This document shows, piece by piece, positions 1 through 7,985 of a stretch of DNA of 64,000 bases. Every line of letters begins with the position of its first letter. The first letter of the stretch is position 1. The notes below the pieces were generated by a model. It had not been told where the DNA came from. It ran no database searches and saw only the letters and a program-made list of their open reading frames with translations. A program made the translations under genes and the position numbers. This stretch comes from Catellatospora bangladeshensis (lineage in GTDB: Bacteria > Actinomycetota > Actinomycetes > Mycobacteriales > Micromonosporaceae), in NCBI RefSeq assembly GCF_016862575.1, contig NZ_BONF01000038.1, positions 1 through 64,000 of the forward strand, written 5' to 3'.

Positions 1-36
1 CTTATCGTTTTCCGTAGTAGAAGGTGCCCTTCTTAA
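1..36. repeat. Partial palindromic intergenic repeat, copy A (cut by window start)
   Basis: These 36 bases are the exact reverse complement of 1427-1462. They contain one arm (GAAGGTGCCCTTC) of a hairpin whose other arm lies before the window. The same 13-base arm recurs at 1431-1474 and 55100-55176, so this is a dispersed palindrome family, probably acting as a transcription terminator. Confidence 0.7.
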
Positions 37-228
37 CGCTCACCTGCCGCCGTGCCCCGCACGCTGGGCATGTTCGGAGTGCTCGGGCCGCGGTCCGCCT
101 CCGCTTGGCGAAGATCCGCTCGGCGCCTCCGCGATCATCTGCACACAGGCTCGCGCCGCGCGGCGGCGGGAGCGGCGACTGACTGCGCGGGATGCAACCG
201 ATGTCGATAGCTCGGGCGTCGATATATC

Positions 229-1311
229 ATGCGACGTTATATTACGGCTGCCGTTCTACCGCCGATGCTCGTCGGCGTGCTGCTGTCCGCCGGGTGCGCT
301 GGAGTCGCCCCGGCACCGGCCACGGCGCTGCCCGCCGCCTGCGCGAGCGGGCTCCCCGCCGAGGGCACGCCTGAACTCCTTCCCGCCGAGCGGCCGGCGG
401 GCCGGGCTGCGCTGGCCTACCAGGTCGGGTACGAGGCGCCGATCTGGCTGGTGACCAGCACCGGCGAGCGGTACACGATGCCGCCGCTGCCGCCCCGGCC
501 CGCGCAGTCGCCGGATCCGCAGGCGTCCGAGCTGCCGGAGCCGCTGCCGCCGGAACCGCCGCGGCACGACTCGGTACGCGACCTCCGGCTCTCGCCGGAC
601 GGCCGGTGGCTCGCCCGCGCCGTGCACGGCACCGTGGAGCTGCGGGACCTGACCGGCACCCGGGTCGAGCAGCTGCCGGACAGCTTCAACTTCCACTGGT
701 CGCCCGATGGCCGGTGGCTGGTGCTGCAGCGGGAGCACGGCGGCGACCGGCTGCTGCTGTCGCGGTACGACCTGACCCGTGGCGGCGTCCAGGAGTGGGC
801 GCAGCCGGTGCCGAACATGACCTGGCACCTGCTCGGGGTGCGCCCCGACGGCTCGACCGTGCTGCGCGGCAGCCACGAGCTGGCCGGGGGTGGGGGCGAG
901 CAGAACCCGCACGGCGTCGACGAGTCGTGGCTCGTGCTCGACCGCGACGGCCACGAGGTGACGCGGGGCACGCTCCCGGCGCGGCACAGCCTCATCCTGC
1001 TGACCGGGGACACCCTCGTCGGCGTCGGCGGCGGACGTGGTGAGCAGGATGCCGAACCGGCCGTGACGGCCGCGTTCGCGCTGGTGGGCGGGGCGCCACG
1101 GTGGACGGTGACGCATCCGCCGCACCGGCTCGGCCTGTCCTACGGCATCGCCGGGAACCTGGGCGGCGTGCCCGTGATCATGCAATCGTTCGAGCGGGGT
1201 TCGCCGGACCTGGCCGAGACGGTGGAGCTGTACACGGTCGATCCCGCGTCGGGGCGCACCACGCTCGCGTGCCTGATCCCGGAACGGAGCGAAGTCGTGC
1301 TGCCGCGCTGA
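229..1311 (+). CDS. Secreted lipoprotein with propeller-like repeats, function unknown
   Basis: The 360-residue protein begins with a lipoprotein signal peptide: a basic start, a hydrophobic stretch, and lipobox LSAGC with the modified Cys at about residue 23. It should be anchored on the outer face of the membrane. A proline-rich stretch at about residues 85-112 follows. Two SPDGRWL motifs (around residues 123 and 157) are of the PD40/WD40 type seen in TolB-like propellers. No catalytic motif was recognised. The gene stands alone and is flanked by inverted copies of one 36-base repeat (1-36 and 1427-1462). The substrate or partner is unknown. Confidence 0.75.
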   Translation: MRRYITAAVLPPMLVGVLLSAGCAGVAPAPATALPAACASGLPAEGTPELLPAERPAGRAALAYQVGYEAPIWLVTSTGERYTMPPLPPRPAQSPDPQASELPEPLPPEPPRHDSVRDLRLSPDGRWLARAVHGTVELRDLTGTRVEQLPDSFNFHWSPDGRWLVLQREHGGDRLLLSRYDLTRGGVQEWAQPVPNMTWHLLGVRPDGSTVLRGSHELAGGGGEQNPHGVDESWLVLDRDGHEVTRGTLPARHSLILLTGDTLVGVGGGRGEQDAEPAVTAAFALVGGAPRWTVTHPPHRLGLSYGIAGNLGGVPVIMQSFERGSPDLAETVELYTVDPASGRTTLACLIPERSEVVLPR

Positions 1312-1377
1312 GCCCACGGCCCCCGAACAGAACCCGCCGCATCGAGCCCACGGCCTCCGAGCAGGACCCGCCGCATC
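1310..1377. repeat. Two tandem 34-bp direct repeats
   Basis: Units 1310-1343 and 1344-1377 both begin GAGCCCACGGCC and end CCCGCCGCATC, and differ at three positions. The first unit overlaps the stop codon of the lipoprotein gene. They may arise from slippage; no function is evident. Confidence 0.7.
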
Positions 1378-1426
1378 GAGAGGTGCACGACGCCGGCTCC
1401 GACGCCCGGGCACTGCGGGCCGAGGG

Positions 1427-1474
1427 TTAAGAAGGGCACCTTCTACTACGGAAAACGATAAGAAGGTGCCCTTC
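1427..1474. repeat. Palindromic intergenic repeat, copy B (probable bidirectional terminator)
   Basis: Arms GAAGGGCACCTTC (1431-1443) and GAAGGTGCCCTTC (1462-1474) form a perfect 13-bp stem around an 18-base loop. It lies between the converging lipoprotein gene and the gene ending at 1485, as expected for a shared terminator. Bases 1427-1462 are an inverted copy of 1-36. Confidence 0.75.
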
Positions 1475-1484
1475 CTTGGGAGGG

Positions 1485-2003
1485 TTAGGCGACGGGGATG
1501 CGGCGCCAGAAGCCGACGGGGAGGTTGACCTCGGGTTCGCCGGTGAGGCCGTTCTCGTCCATGGCGTTGAAGAGGGCCACACGGAGGTCGCCGAAGAAGA
1601 ACTCCAGGGCGTGCAGGACGTGCGGGCGCCAGGCGGTGGGGCTGATCCGCTCGATGATGTTCACGCGGGTCAGCGCGCGGCCGCGGGCGCTGAGGATGGC
1701 GGGGTGGGTGTCGGCCCACCAGTCCAGGCGCAGGCCGGGCCAGTCGAGCTGGGCCTGCAGATCGATGGTGTCCCAGCTGATCGCGCACTCGTCGAACTTG
1801 CGGTGCGTGATCTCGATGTTGGCGTCGGGGAAGCCGAAGACCACCGGGCCGCCGGTGAACCAGGCCTCGGCGTCGAGATCCCAGACGAGCCAGGAGCCGA
1901 CCAGGGGCTGCCCGATGACCCGGGCGAAGCGGGAGCGGTGCGCCGCCGCCAGCGCGCCGGCGTCGTGGTGCCAGACCGGGTCGTACCCGTCGATGCCCAG
2001 CAC
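1485..2003 (-). CDS. Conserved-looking hypothetical protein
   Basis: A 172-residue protein whose function I do not recognise. The start is a GTG at 2003, chosen because AGGAGG lies 6 bases upstream; the open frame extends to 2096 but has no comparable ribosome site there. The product is rich in aromatic residues, with no signal peptide or membrane segment. It reads from LGIDGYDPVWHHD near the start, through WLVWDLDAEAWFTGG, to an EPEVNLPVGFWRRIPVA end. It lies downstream of the aldolase gene on the same strand, separated by a strong terminator, so it is probably transcribed separately. Confidence 0.65.
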   Translation of the reverse strand: MLGIDGYDPVWHHDAGALAAAHRSRFARVIGQPLVGSWLVWDLDAEAWFTGGPVVFGFPDANIEITHRKFDECAISWDTIDLQAQLDWPGLRLDWWADTHPAILSARGRALTRVNIIERISPTAWRPHVLHALEFFFGDLRVALFNAMDENGLTGEPEVNLPVGFWRRIPVA

Positions 2004-2116
2004 TGCGGACCTCCTGTCCTCCAGACGCGGATTCGGACGATCGTACCGATTACCGTCAGCGAAGCCGGGGAGGCGGGGCGGCGAGCGCGTGCCCATCTTC
2101 TGCGGAGATCACGAAA

Positions 2117-2156
2117 AGCGGTCATGATCTGCGATGTTCCGCAGATCATGACCGCT
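2117..2156 (-). terminator. Rho-independent terminator of the aldolase gene
   Basis: A perfect 17-bp stem (2117-2133 with 2140-2156) and 6-base loop. On the minus strand it is followed by a short T run (CGCTTTTCG). It lies 37 bases past the aldolase stop. Confidence 0.85.
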
Positions 2157-2192
2157 GACAATTACCGCGCCCGGCGCGCCGGGCGGACCGGA

Positions 2193-3215
2193 TTACTTGA
2201 TCCGGGTGCCGGTGGAGCGGAGGTCCTGGCAGGCCTGCGCGACGCGGGCGGCCATGCCGGACTCGGCGGCCTTGCCCCAGGCGCGCGGGTCGTACTGCTT
2301 CTTGTTGCCGACCTCGCCGTCGATCTTCAGCACGCCGTCGTAGTTGCGGAACATGTGCTCCACGACCGGGCGGGTGAACGCGTACTGGGTGTCGGTGTCC
2401 ACGTTCATCTTGACCACGCCGTAGTCGACGGCGTCGCGGATCTCCGACAGCAGCGAGCCGGAGCCGCCGTGGAACACCAGGTCGAACGGCTTCTCCTTGC
2501 CGTACTTGGCGCCGACCTGCTCCTGGATCTCCTTGAGGATCTCCGGGCGGAGCTTGACGTTGCCCGGCTTGTACACGCCGTGCACGTTGCCGAAGGTGAG
2601 GGCGGTCATGTAGCGGCCCTTCTCACCCAGGCCCAGCGCGGCGGCGGTGGCCAGCGCGTCCTCGACGGTCGAGTACAGCTTCTCGTCGATCGCGCCGACG
2701 ACGCCGTCCTCCTCGCCGCCCACGACGCCGACCTCGATCTCGAGGACGATCTTCGCGGCGTGGGTCAGCGCCAGCAGCTCCTCGGCGATCTGCAGGTTCT
2801 CGTCCAGCGGCACGGCCGAGCCGTCCCACATGTGGGACTGGAACAGCGGGTTCTCGCCCCGGGCCACCCGCTCGGCGGAGATCGCCAGCAGCGGGCGGAC
2901 GAAGCCGTCAAGCTTGTTCTTCGGGCAGTGGTCGGTGTGCAGCGCGACGTTCACCGAGTACTTCTTGGCGACCTCGTGCGCGAACGCGGCGAAGGCGACC
3001 GAACCGGTGACCATGTCCTTGATGGTCGGGCCGGACAGGTACTCGGCGCCGCCGGTGGAGACCTGGATGATCCCGTCGCTCTCCGCCTCCGCGAAGCCCT
3101 GCAGCGCGGCGTGCAGCGTCTGCGAGGAGGAGACGTTGATCGCGGGGTAGGCGAACGCGCCGGCCTTGGCGCGGTCGAGCATCTCGGCGTAGACCTCAGG
3201 GGATGCGATAGGCAT
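2193..3215 (-). CDS. fbaA: Class II fructose-bisphosphate aldolase
   Basis: This cytosolic zinc enzyme cleaves fructose 1,6-bisphosphate to glyceraldehyde 3-phosphate and dihydroxyacetone phosphate in glycolysis and runs in reverse in gluconeogenesis. The 340-residue length fits the long class II (FbaA) group. Visible signatures are YPAINVSSSQTLHAAL near the N-terminus, the zinc and catalytic segment ALHTDHCPKN at about residues 92-101, FHGGSGS at about residue 250, and NVDTDTQYAF, which binds substrate phosphate. Ribosome site TAGGAGCG precedes the ATG. It is a single-gene unit with its own terminator at 2117-2156. Confidence 0.97.
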   Translation of the reverse strand: MPIASPEVYAEMLDRAKAGAFAYPAINVSSSQTLHAALQGFAEAESDGIIQVSTGGAEYLSGPTIKDMVTGSVAFAAFAHEVAKKYSVNVALHTDHCPKNKLDGFVRPLLAISAERVARGENPLFQSHMWDGSAVPLDENLQIAEELLALTHAAKIVLEIEVGVVGGEEDGVVGAIDEKLYSTVEDALATAAALGLGEKGRYMTALTFGNVHGVYKPGNVKLRPEILKEIQEQVGAKYGKEKPFDLVFHGGSGSLLSEIRDAVDYGVVKMNVDTDTQYAFTRPVVEHMFRNYDGVLKIDGEVGNKKQYDPRAWGKAAESGMAARVAQACQDLRSTGTRIK

Positions 3216-3362
3216 CTGTGAACGCTCCTAGCGTCGTGCAGTAACGCGGCTGGCCGCGGCGGTGGCGTCGCGCCCGCGCATGGTGGCTGGCGGGAAGACC
3301 GCACTGTCCTCGTTACGGAAGTATTGCCTACGTCACTTGACCTGGCGAATCGGCCCCTGGCG

Positions 3363-3743
3363 TCACGCTTCGTCCCTGTCCGGGACCAGCAGGCTGAGCG
3401 CCCAGCTCACGATGCCCATGACGATGGCACCCCAGAACGCGGGCCAGAAGCCGTCGATCTGGAAGGGCAGCTTGAACACCCCGGCCAGCCAGTCCACGAG
3501 CAGGAACAGCAGCGCGTTGACCAGCAGCGCGAACAGGCCGAGCGTGATCACGTAGAAGACGCAGCCGAAGAGGTGGATGACGGGTTTCAGGATCGCGTTC
3601 ACCAGCCCGAAGATCAGCGCCACCACGATGAGGGTGATGATGCTGCGCACGGTGGTGGCGGCGGTGACCTCGATGCCGGAGACGATCAATGTGGTGATCC
3701 ACAACGCCACCGCGTTGATCACCCAACGGATCAGAAAGCCCAT
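3363..3743 (-). CDS. Phage-holin-family (YvlD-like) small membrane protein
   Basis: A 126-residue integral membrane protein with four predicted transmembrane helices, roughly residues 3-22, 30-50, 57-88 and 100-120. It carries the LVNAILKPVI motif typical of the bacterial phage-holin family IV/YvlD membrane proteins. The name is historical; chromosomal members are not known to lyse cells. The start at 3743 (MGFLIRWV) matches the usual family start; an upstream in-frame Met would add nine polar residues. It lies upstream of fbaA on the same strand with a gap of about 150 bases. Confidence 0.85.
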   Translation of the reverse strand: MGFLIRWVINAVALWITTLIVSGIEVTAATTVRSIITLIVVALIFGLVNAILKPVIHLFGCVFYVITLGLFALLVNALLFLLVDWLAGVFKLPFQIDGFWPAFWGAIVMGIVSWALSLLVPDRDEA

Positions 3744-3812
3744 ATGGTCATCTTCTACGCCGGAACTCACATCTGCTGGCGAACTGCCGAGGGCACGTCA
3801 TACCGTGAAGCA

Positions 3813-4034
3813 ATGACCGAGAACGTGGCGGGGAACGCGTACGCAGACGACGTGCCCGAAGCCGACGCGCTCGAACAGTCGGCCCAGGCCACCTCCCTGG
3901 CGGACGACGACATCATCAACGCCCTCCCCGACGAGCCGCTCGGAGAACCGGACGGGCCGGTGCCACCGGCCTCCGAGTGGGACGAGGTCGAGCAGAGGGT
4001 GGTCGTCGTGCCCCCCGACGAGGACTACTCCTGA
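3813..4034 (+). CDS. Small acidic hypothetical protein
   Basis: A 73-residue, strongly acidic protein (MTENVAGNAYADDVPEADA to PPDEDYS) with no signal peptide, membrane segment or known domain. The frame is open well upstream, but the ATG at 3813 gives the compact product and leaves the upstream part as the promoter region between divergent genes. It precedes the DedA gene by about 90 bases. Function unknown; the identification rests on composition and position only. Confidence 0.6.
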   Translation: MTENVAGNAYADDVPEADALEQSAQATSLADDDIINALPDEPLGEPDGPVPPASEWDEVEQRVVVVPPDEDYS

Positions 4035-4123
4035 AGCAGCCGTCCTCCCCCAGGTAGTGCCGCCTCCTCGACTCCATGGACGTGTCAGGGAGTTCGCAAC
4101 ATTGCCCGGTACTCTTGGGCGGC

Positions 4124-4891
4124 GTGACCGTAGTCGACTCTCTCCAGGCCCTGGCCATGCCCCCGCTGGCCTCCGCCGACTTCAACCCGCTGGACCCCAA
4201 GGCCTGGCTGGAGCTGTTCGGCCCGGCCGCCCTGTTCGGTGTCTGCTTCATCCTCTTCGCCGAGACCGGCCTCATGATCGGTTTCTTCCTGCCGGGCGAC
4301 TCCCTGCTGTTCATCGCGGGTGTGTTCGCCTCCGGCTTCCTGGAGTCGCACGGTGTGCAGCTGCCCATCGGCTGGCTGCTGGTGCTCGGCCCGATCTGCG
4401 CCATCATCGGCGCGCAACTGGGCCACTGGCTCGGCGCCAAGTACGGGCCACGGATGTTCAACAAACCCGATTCACGCCTGTTCAAGCAGGATTACGTGCG
4501 TAAGGCCGAGCACTACTTCGTGAAGTTCGGCCCGCGCCGCGCGGTGGTGCTGGCCCGGTTCATCCCGATCGTGCGCACCTTCCTGAACCCGGTGGCCGGC
4601 GTGCTGGGCATGCCCGCCAAGCAGTTCTTCGTGTGGAACGTGGTCGGCGCGATCCTCTGGGTCGACGGCATCCTGCTGGCCGGCTACCTGCTGGCCGAGC
4701 AGATCATCACCGCCATCGGCGGTCCGGAGCACATCGACAAGTACATCCTGCCGATGGTGTTCCTGATCGTCTTCCTGTCGCTGATCCCCGTCTTCATCGA
4801 GATGATCCGCGACCGCAGGGAGAAGCGGCGCAACGCGCGGCTGGGCGGCGGCGACGACACCGTCGTCATGAGCAAGATCGACGCCTTCTGA
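4124..4891 (+). CDS. DedA-family membrane protein
   Basis: A 255-residue polytopic membrane protein of the DedA (SNARE-associated/VTT) superfamily, whose members are linked to undecaprenyl-phosphate or phospholipid translocation. Family signatures include FAETGLMIGFFLPGDSLLFIAGVFASG (residues about 45-72), GAQLGHWLGAKYG, and VVLARFIPIVRTFLNPVAGVLGM with the conserved Arg residues. The GTG start at 4124 is preceded by a TACTCT -10-like hexamer 8 bases upstream, which fits a leaderless transcript. An ATG at 4076 would add 16 unlikely residues. It converges on the vWA gene across a hairpin at 4908-4945. Confidence 0.92.
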   Translation: MTVVDSLQALAMPPLASADFNPLDPKAWLELFGPAALFGVCFILFAETGLMIGFFLPGDSLLFIAGVFASGFLESHGVQLPIGWLLVLGPICAIIGAQLGHWLGAKYGPRMFNKPDSRLFKQDYVRKAEHYFVKFGPRRAVVLARFIPIVRTFLNPVAGVLGMPAKQFFVWNVVGAILWVDGILLAGYLLAEQIITAIGGPEHIDKYILPMVFLIVFLSLIPVFIEMIRDRREKRRNARLGGGDDTVVMSKIDAF

Positions 4892-4907
4892 GGCTGCCCC
4901 GTTCACG

Positions 4908-4945
4908 AGCGAAGCTCCCGCCGGACGATCGGCGGGAGCTTCGCT
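4908..4945. terminator. Bidirectional terminator, AGCGAAGCTCCCGCC family
   Basis: A perfect 15-bp stem, 4908-4922 with 4931-4945, and an 8-base loop between two converging genes. Closely related arms occur at 15539-15588 and 51875-51928, so this is a repeated terminator sequence. Confidence 0.85.
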
Positions 4946-4960
4946 GTTCAGCAGGCGGGA

Positions 4961-6688
4961 TCAGGCGAGCAGAGCGCGCAGGAAGATCGTCTCCATCTGG
5001 GCGGGGTCGGTGACCTGGAAGGCGACGCCGCCGGTGGTGTCGGCGACGGCCTGCAGGTCGGCCAGCTTCACGTCGGGGCCGAGGCCCAGCAGGACCACCC
5101 GGATCGGCTTGGTCACGTCGGCGAGCTTCTCCAGCTCCTTCTGTACGGTGCGCAGCGCCATGCCGGAGCCGTCCCGGCCGTCGGTGAAGACCACCAGGGT
5201 GTTGCTGCGCGCCGGGTCGTAGCCCTTCAGCAGCTCCCGGTAGCCCGCGATGACCGACTGGTAGAGCGGGGAGACGTCGGTGGGTTGCGGCGCGGCCTGC
5301 CGGACCGCGGTGAGCAGCTTCGAGCGCTGCGACCTGGTCAGCTCGCCGAGCGGCACCAGCGGCACGTGGCCCTTGCCCGCGAACGCCCACAGGCCCAGCT
5401 CGCTGTCGTCGGTGAACAGGCGCAGGCCGTTCTCGGCGGCGCTGCGCAGCACCTGCATCCGGACCGCGGTGTTGCCGCCGCCGGTCATCGTCCGGCCCAT
5501 CGACGAGGTCGCGTCGACCAGCGCGATCACCCGGGACGGGGTCTTGGCCGCGACCCACACCGTCATCGCGCCGCGGACCTTGTTCATGTCCGCCAGCGGC
5601 TGCACGAACACCCCGGCCGAGGTGATCCCGTGGCCGGTGGGGAAGCCGGTGGAGACCTGCCCGTCCGGCGAGCGCAGCCCGTTCTCGGCGAACACGGACT
5701 TGTACTCGCCGCCGCGTACCGCCTGCGAGAACATCGCCGCGGCGGTGGCCAGCGGGCGCGGCTGGCGGGACCGGACGGCGAAGGGGAAGTCGAGGGTGGG
5801 CGCCTCGGCCAGGGTGACCGCGGCCATGGGGGCCTTCGCCTTGGCGTTGTAGGCGATCACCGACTGCTCGCTCACCGGCGCGGCGGTCAGCCCGGCCGCG
5901 TACGCCTTCCACAGCGCCTCGACGTCGGGCACCGGCCCGCCGATGGCGCGGTAGACGCCGACCAGGTTGGGCAGGTCCTTCTCCTGCGCGACGACCGCGT
6001 CGGACAGCATCATCGCGCCGACCATGCCGGCGGTGTCCCGGCGCGGCTCGACCACGCCGAGCTTGAGCGCCGACGGCTTGGCGAACAGCATCTGCTTGAG
6101 CAGCGGGGCGTCGATGCCGCCCTTGACCTTGTCGCCGAGCTGGCGGGCCACGGTCTCGGGCACCGCGAGCACCACCGGGCTGGCCGCGACGGACGGGGCG
6201 TCGGCCTCGAACAGGTCGCGGTCGACGCCGCGTACCCGGCCCAGCCAGTACGTCGAGTCCGGCACCCAGACGACGGGCAGCTCGGAGTCCTGCGGCGTGG
6301 GCGCGGGCTTGTCGGCGACGTCGATGTTGCCGCCGGCCCAGGTGCCGAGGGAGTTGGCGAGCTGGTAGGAGGGCTTGGCGACGACCTCGACGCGTACGCA
6401 GTCCTCACCGACCAGCGGGTTGGTGGCGCTCCAGCGGTTGCCGATCTCGGTGAGGGCGGGGGCGATCGCGGGGTCGGCGGCGACGGTCAGCTTGATCCCC
6501 GCGCTGCCGCAGCCGTCGGCGTCCGCGCTGACGCCGCGCACCACGACGGTGGCGAGGCCGCACAGGGACAGCACGCCGACGATGATGACGGGGATGCGCA
6601 CGGCGCGGCGGCCGAACAGCCCTGTTCGGCGGGGGGCGGCGGGCAGCTCGGGGGCGTCCCAGCTGTGTCGGATGTGCCGTCCGGACAT
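4961..6688 (-). CDS. Membrane-anchored substrate-binding/von Willebrand factor A protein
   Basis: A 575-residue protein with one transmembrane segment near residues 29-52. An extracellular domain resembling bacterial solute-binding protein type 11 (about residues 65-330) is followed by a vWA domain (about 365-570). The vWA part has a MIDAS-like VDATSSMG motif, where the usual DxSxS is DATSS, and the TDGRDG motif, so metal-dependent adhesion is plausible. This SBP-vWA architecture is widespread in actinobacteria but its role is not established. It is monocistronic and ends at the hairpin it shares with dedA. An adhesion or envelope-assembly role is inference only. Confidence 0.85.
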   Translation of the reverse strand: MSGRHIRHSWDAPELPAAPRRTGLFGRRAVRIPVIIVGVLSLCGLATVVVRGVSADADGCGSAGIKLTVAADPAIAPALTEIGNRWSATNPLVGEDCVRVEVVAKPSYQLANSLGTWAGGNIDVADKPAPTPQDSELPVVWVPDSTYWLGRVRGVDRDLFEADAPSVAASPVVLAVPETVARQLGDKVKGGIDAPLLKQMLFAKPSALKLGVVEPRRDTAGMVGAMMLSDAVVAQEKDLPNLVGVYRAIGGPVPDVEALWKAYAAGLTAAPVSEQSVIAYNAKAKAPMAAVTLAEAPTLDFPFAVRSRQPRPLATAAAMFSQAVRGGEYKSVFAENGLRSPDGQVSTGFPTGHGITSAGVFVQPLADMNKVRGAMTVWVAAKTPSRVIALVDATSSMGRTMTGGGNTAVRMQVLRSAAENGLRLFTDDSELGLWAFAGKGHVPLVPLGELTRSQRSKLLTAVRQAAPQPTDVSPLYQSVIAGYRELLKGYDPARSNTLVVFTDGRDGSGMALRTVQKELEKLADVTKPIRVVLLGLGPDVKLADLQAVADTTGGVAFQVTDPAQMETIFLRALLA

Positions 6689-6875
6689 GGGTGACTCCCA
6701 GGTGGGAAGCGGCGGCGCCGGGCCCTGCGGCGGGGGTTACCGAGGCGGCAGCACGCCGAATATCGCGTCAGCTTAGAGGCCCGGCAGCCTTCTGCAACCA
6801 CGTGTTCATGCTTTTCACTCACGGTTGCCGCAGCGTGCGCTGCGTGACATCCACGCCCGTCCAAGGTCACTGAAA

Positions 6876-6923
6876 GCGTCGTGGGGCGCACACTCCGTGA
6901 TCGGAGTGTGCGCCCCACGACGC
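6876..6923. terminator. Perfect 22-bp stem hairpin
   Basis: Arms 6876-6897 and 6902-6923 are perfectly complementary with a TGAT loop, giving a 48-base near-perfect palindrome. It lies just past the arsR-type stop (6941) and before the vWA promoter region. A terminator for the regulator gene is likely, but there is no clear T run. Confidence 0.7.
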
Positions 6924-6940
6924 ATCAGGGCCTTGCCGGG

Positions 6941-7309
6941 TCAGCGAGCCTTCTTCGTCGCGCGCTTGCGCGGCGGGGTCAGCAGCTCGGCGACGGTGGC
7001 GATGGCGGACGGCACGAGGCTGTAGTAAGCCCACACGCCGCGCTTGTCGCGGTTGAGCAGGCCGGCCTCGGTGAGGATGCGCAGGTGGTGGCTGACGGTC
7101 GGCTGGGACAGGCCCAGCGGAGCGGTCAGGTCACAGACGCACGCCTCGCCCTCGGGGGCGGACTGGATCAGGCTCAGCAGCCGGAGGCGAGCCGGATCGG
7201 CCAGCGCCTTCAGCACGCCGGCGAGACGCTCCGCGTCGGCACGCTCGATCGGCTCACCGGCGAGGGGCGAGATTTGAGGCAGCGGGGTTTCCACCAGAGC
7301 TGTTCCCAC
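6941..7309 (-). CDS. ArsR/SmtB-family metal-sensing repressor
   Basis: A 122-residue winged-helix repressor. The ACVCDL motif in helix alpha3 (about residue 55) matches the thiol site used by arsenic and soft-metal sensors (ELCVCDL in ArsR). The recognition helix follows as LGLSQPTVSHHLRIL, then the wing KRGVWAYYSL. The GTG start at 7309 is preceded by GGAAGGAAG. The C-terminus is basic (PPRKRATKKAR). No metal resistance gene is adjacent: the neighbours are pyrE and a vWA protein, so the regulated target is elsewhere or autoregulatory. Sensing arsenite or another thiophilic metal is inferred from the motif. Confidence 0.88.
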   Translation of the reverse strand: MGTALVETPLPQISPLAGEPIERADAERLAGVLKALADPARLRLLSLIQSAPEGEACVCDLTAPLGLSQPTVSHHLRILTEAGLLNRDKRGVWAYYSLVPSAIATVAELLTPPRKRATKKAR

Positions 7310-7376
7310 GTGATTTCTTCCTTCCAACAACAGCATCGATCCACCTACATATTACCAGGTACGGATCGGAGTTCCG

Positions 7377-7907
7377 TTAGGCCGACAGGCCAAGGTCCGC
7401 CAACGTATAGGCGGCTCGGTACGACAGTCCGGCAGCACGCACCGTATCGCCCGCGCCTCGATCGACAATAACCGCAACACCGATGACCTCGGCACCCGCC
7501 TCCCGCAGTGCATCAATAGCGGCGAGAACACTACCGCCCGTAGTCGAGGTGTCCTCGACAGCGAGCACGCGGCGACCGGCCACGTCCGGTCCTTCGATAC
7601 GGCGCTGCAACCCGTGCGCCTTACCGGCCTTGCGGACGACGAAGGCGTCCAGGGGCCGGGGCGAGGTGTGCAGCATCGCCGTGGCGACCGGGTCGGCGCC
7701 CAGCGTGAGGCCACCCACGGCGTCGAAGTCCCAGTCCTCGGTCAGCTCGTTGAGCACGCGCCCGACCAGGGGCGCGGCCGCGTGATGCAGGGTGATCCGG
7801 CGGAGGTCGACGTAGTAGTCGGCCTCCTTCCCGGAGGACAGGACAACCTTCCCCCGCACCACCGCGAGATCAGTGATGAATTTACGCAGGTCGTCGCGGT
7901 CGGACAT
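7377..7907 (-). CDS. pyrE: Orotate phosphoribosyltransferase
   Basis: Transfers the phosphoribosyl group of PRPP to orotate, forming orotidine 5'-monophosphate in de novo pyrimidine synthesis. At 176 residues the length is normal. The PRPP-binding signature VLAVEDTSTTGGSVL (about residues 113-127) and the FVVRKAGKAHG loop (about 90-100) are both present. The start at 7907 (MSDRDDLRKF) is preferred over an upstream codon at 7946. It is upstream of the ArsR gene on the same strand, about 65 bases apart. Confidence 0.95.
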   Translation of the reverse strand: MSDRDDLRKFITDLAVVRGKVVLSSGKEADYYVDLRRITLHHAAAPLVGRVLNELTEDWDFDAVGGLTLGADPVATAMLHTSPRPLDAFVVRKAGKAHGLQRRIEGPDVAGRRVLAVEDTSTTGGSVLAAIDALREAGAEVIGVAVIVDRGAGDTVRAAGLSYRAAYTLADLGLSA

Positions 7908-7985
7908 GGGACGGAGACTACTCGCCGATCCTGAGAGCTCGATCAAGGGGGTGTCCCGCGATCCGGGCAGACTCTTGCGCGACGG

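Noticed and set aside
1-1474. Transposon or insertion sequence bounded by the 36-base inverted repeats
   Set aside because: No transposase and no target-site duplication can be seen, and the same palindrome arms occur singly at 55100, so a composite mobile element is not supported.
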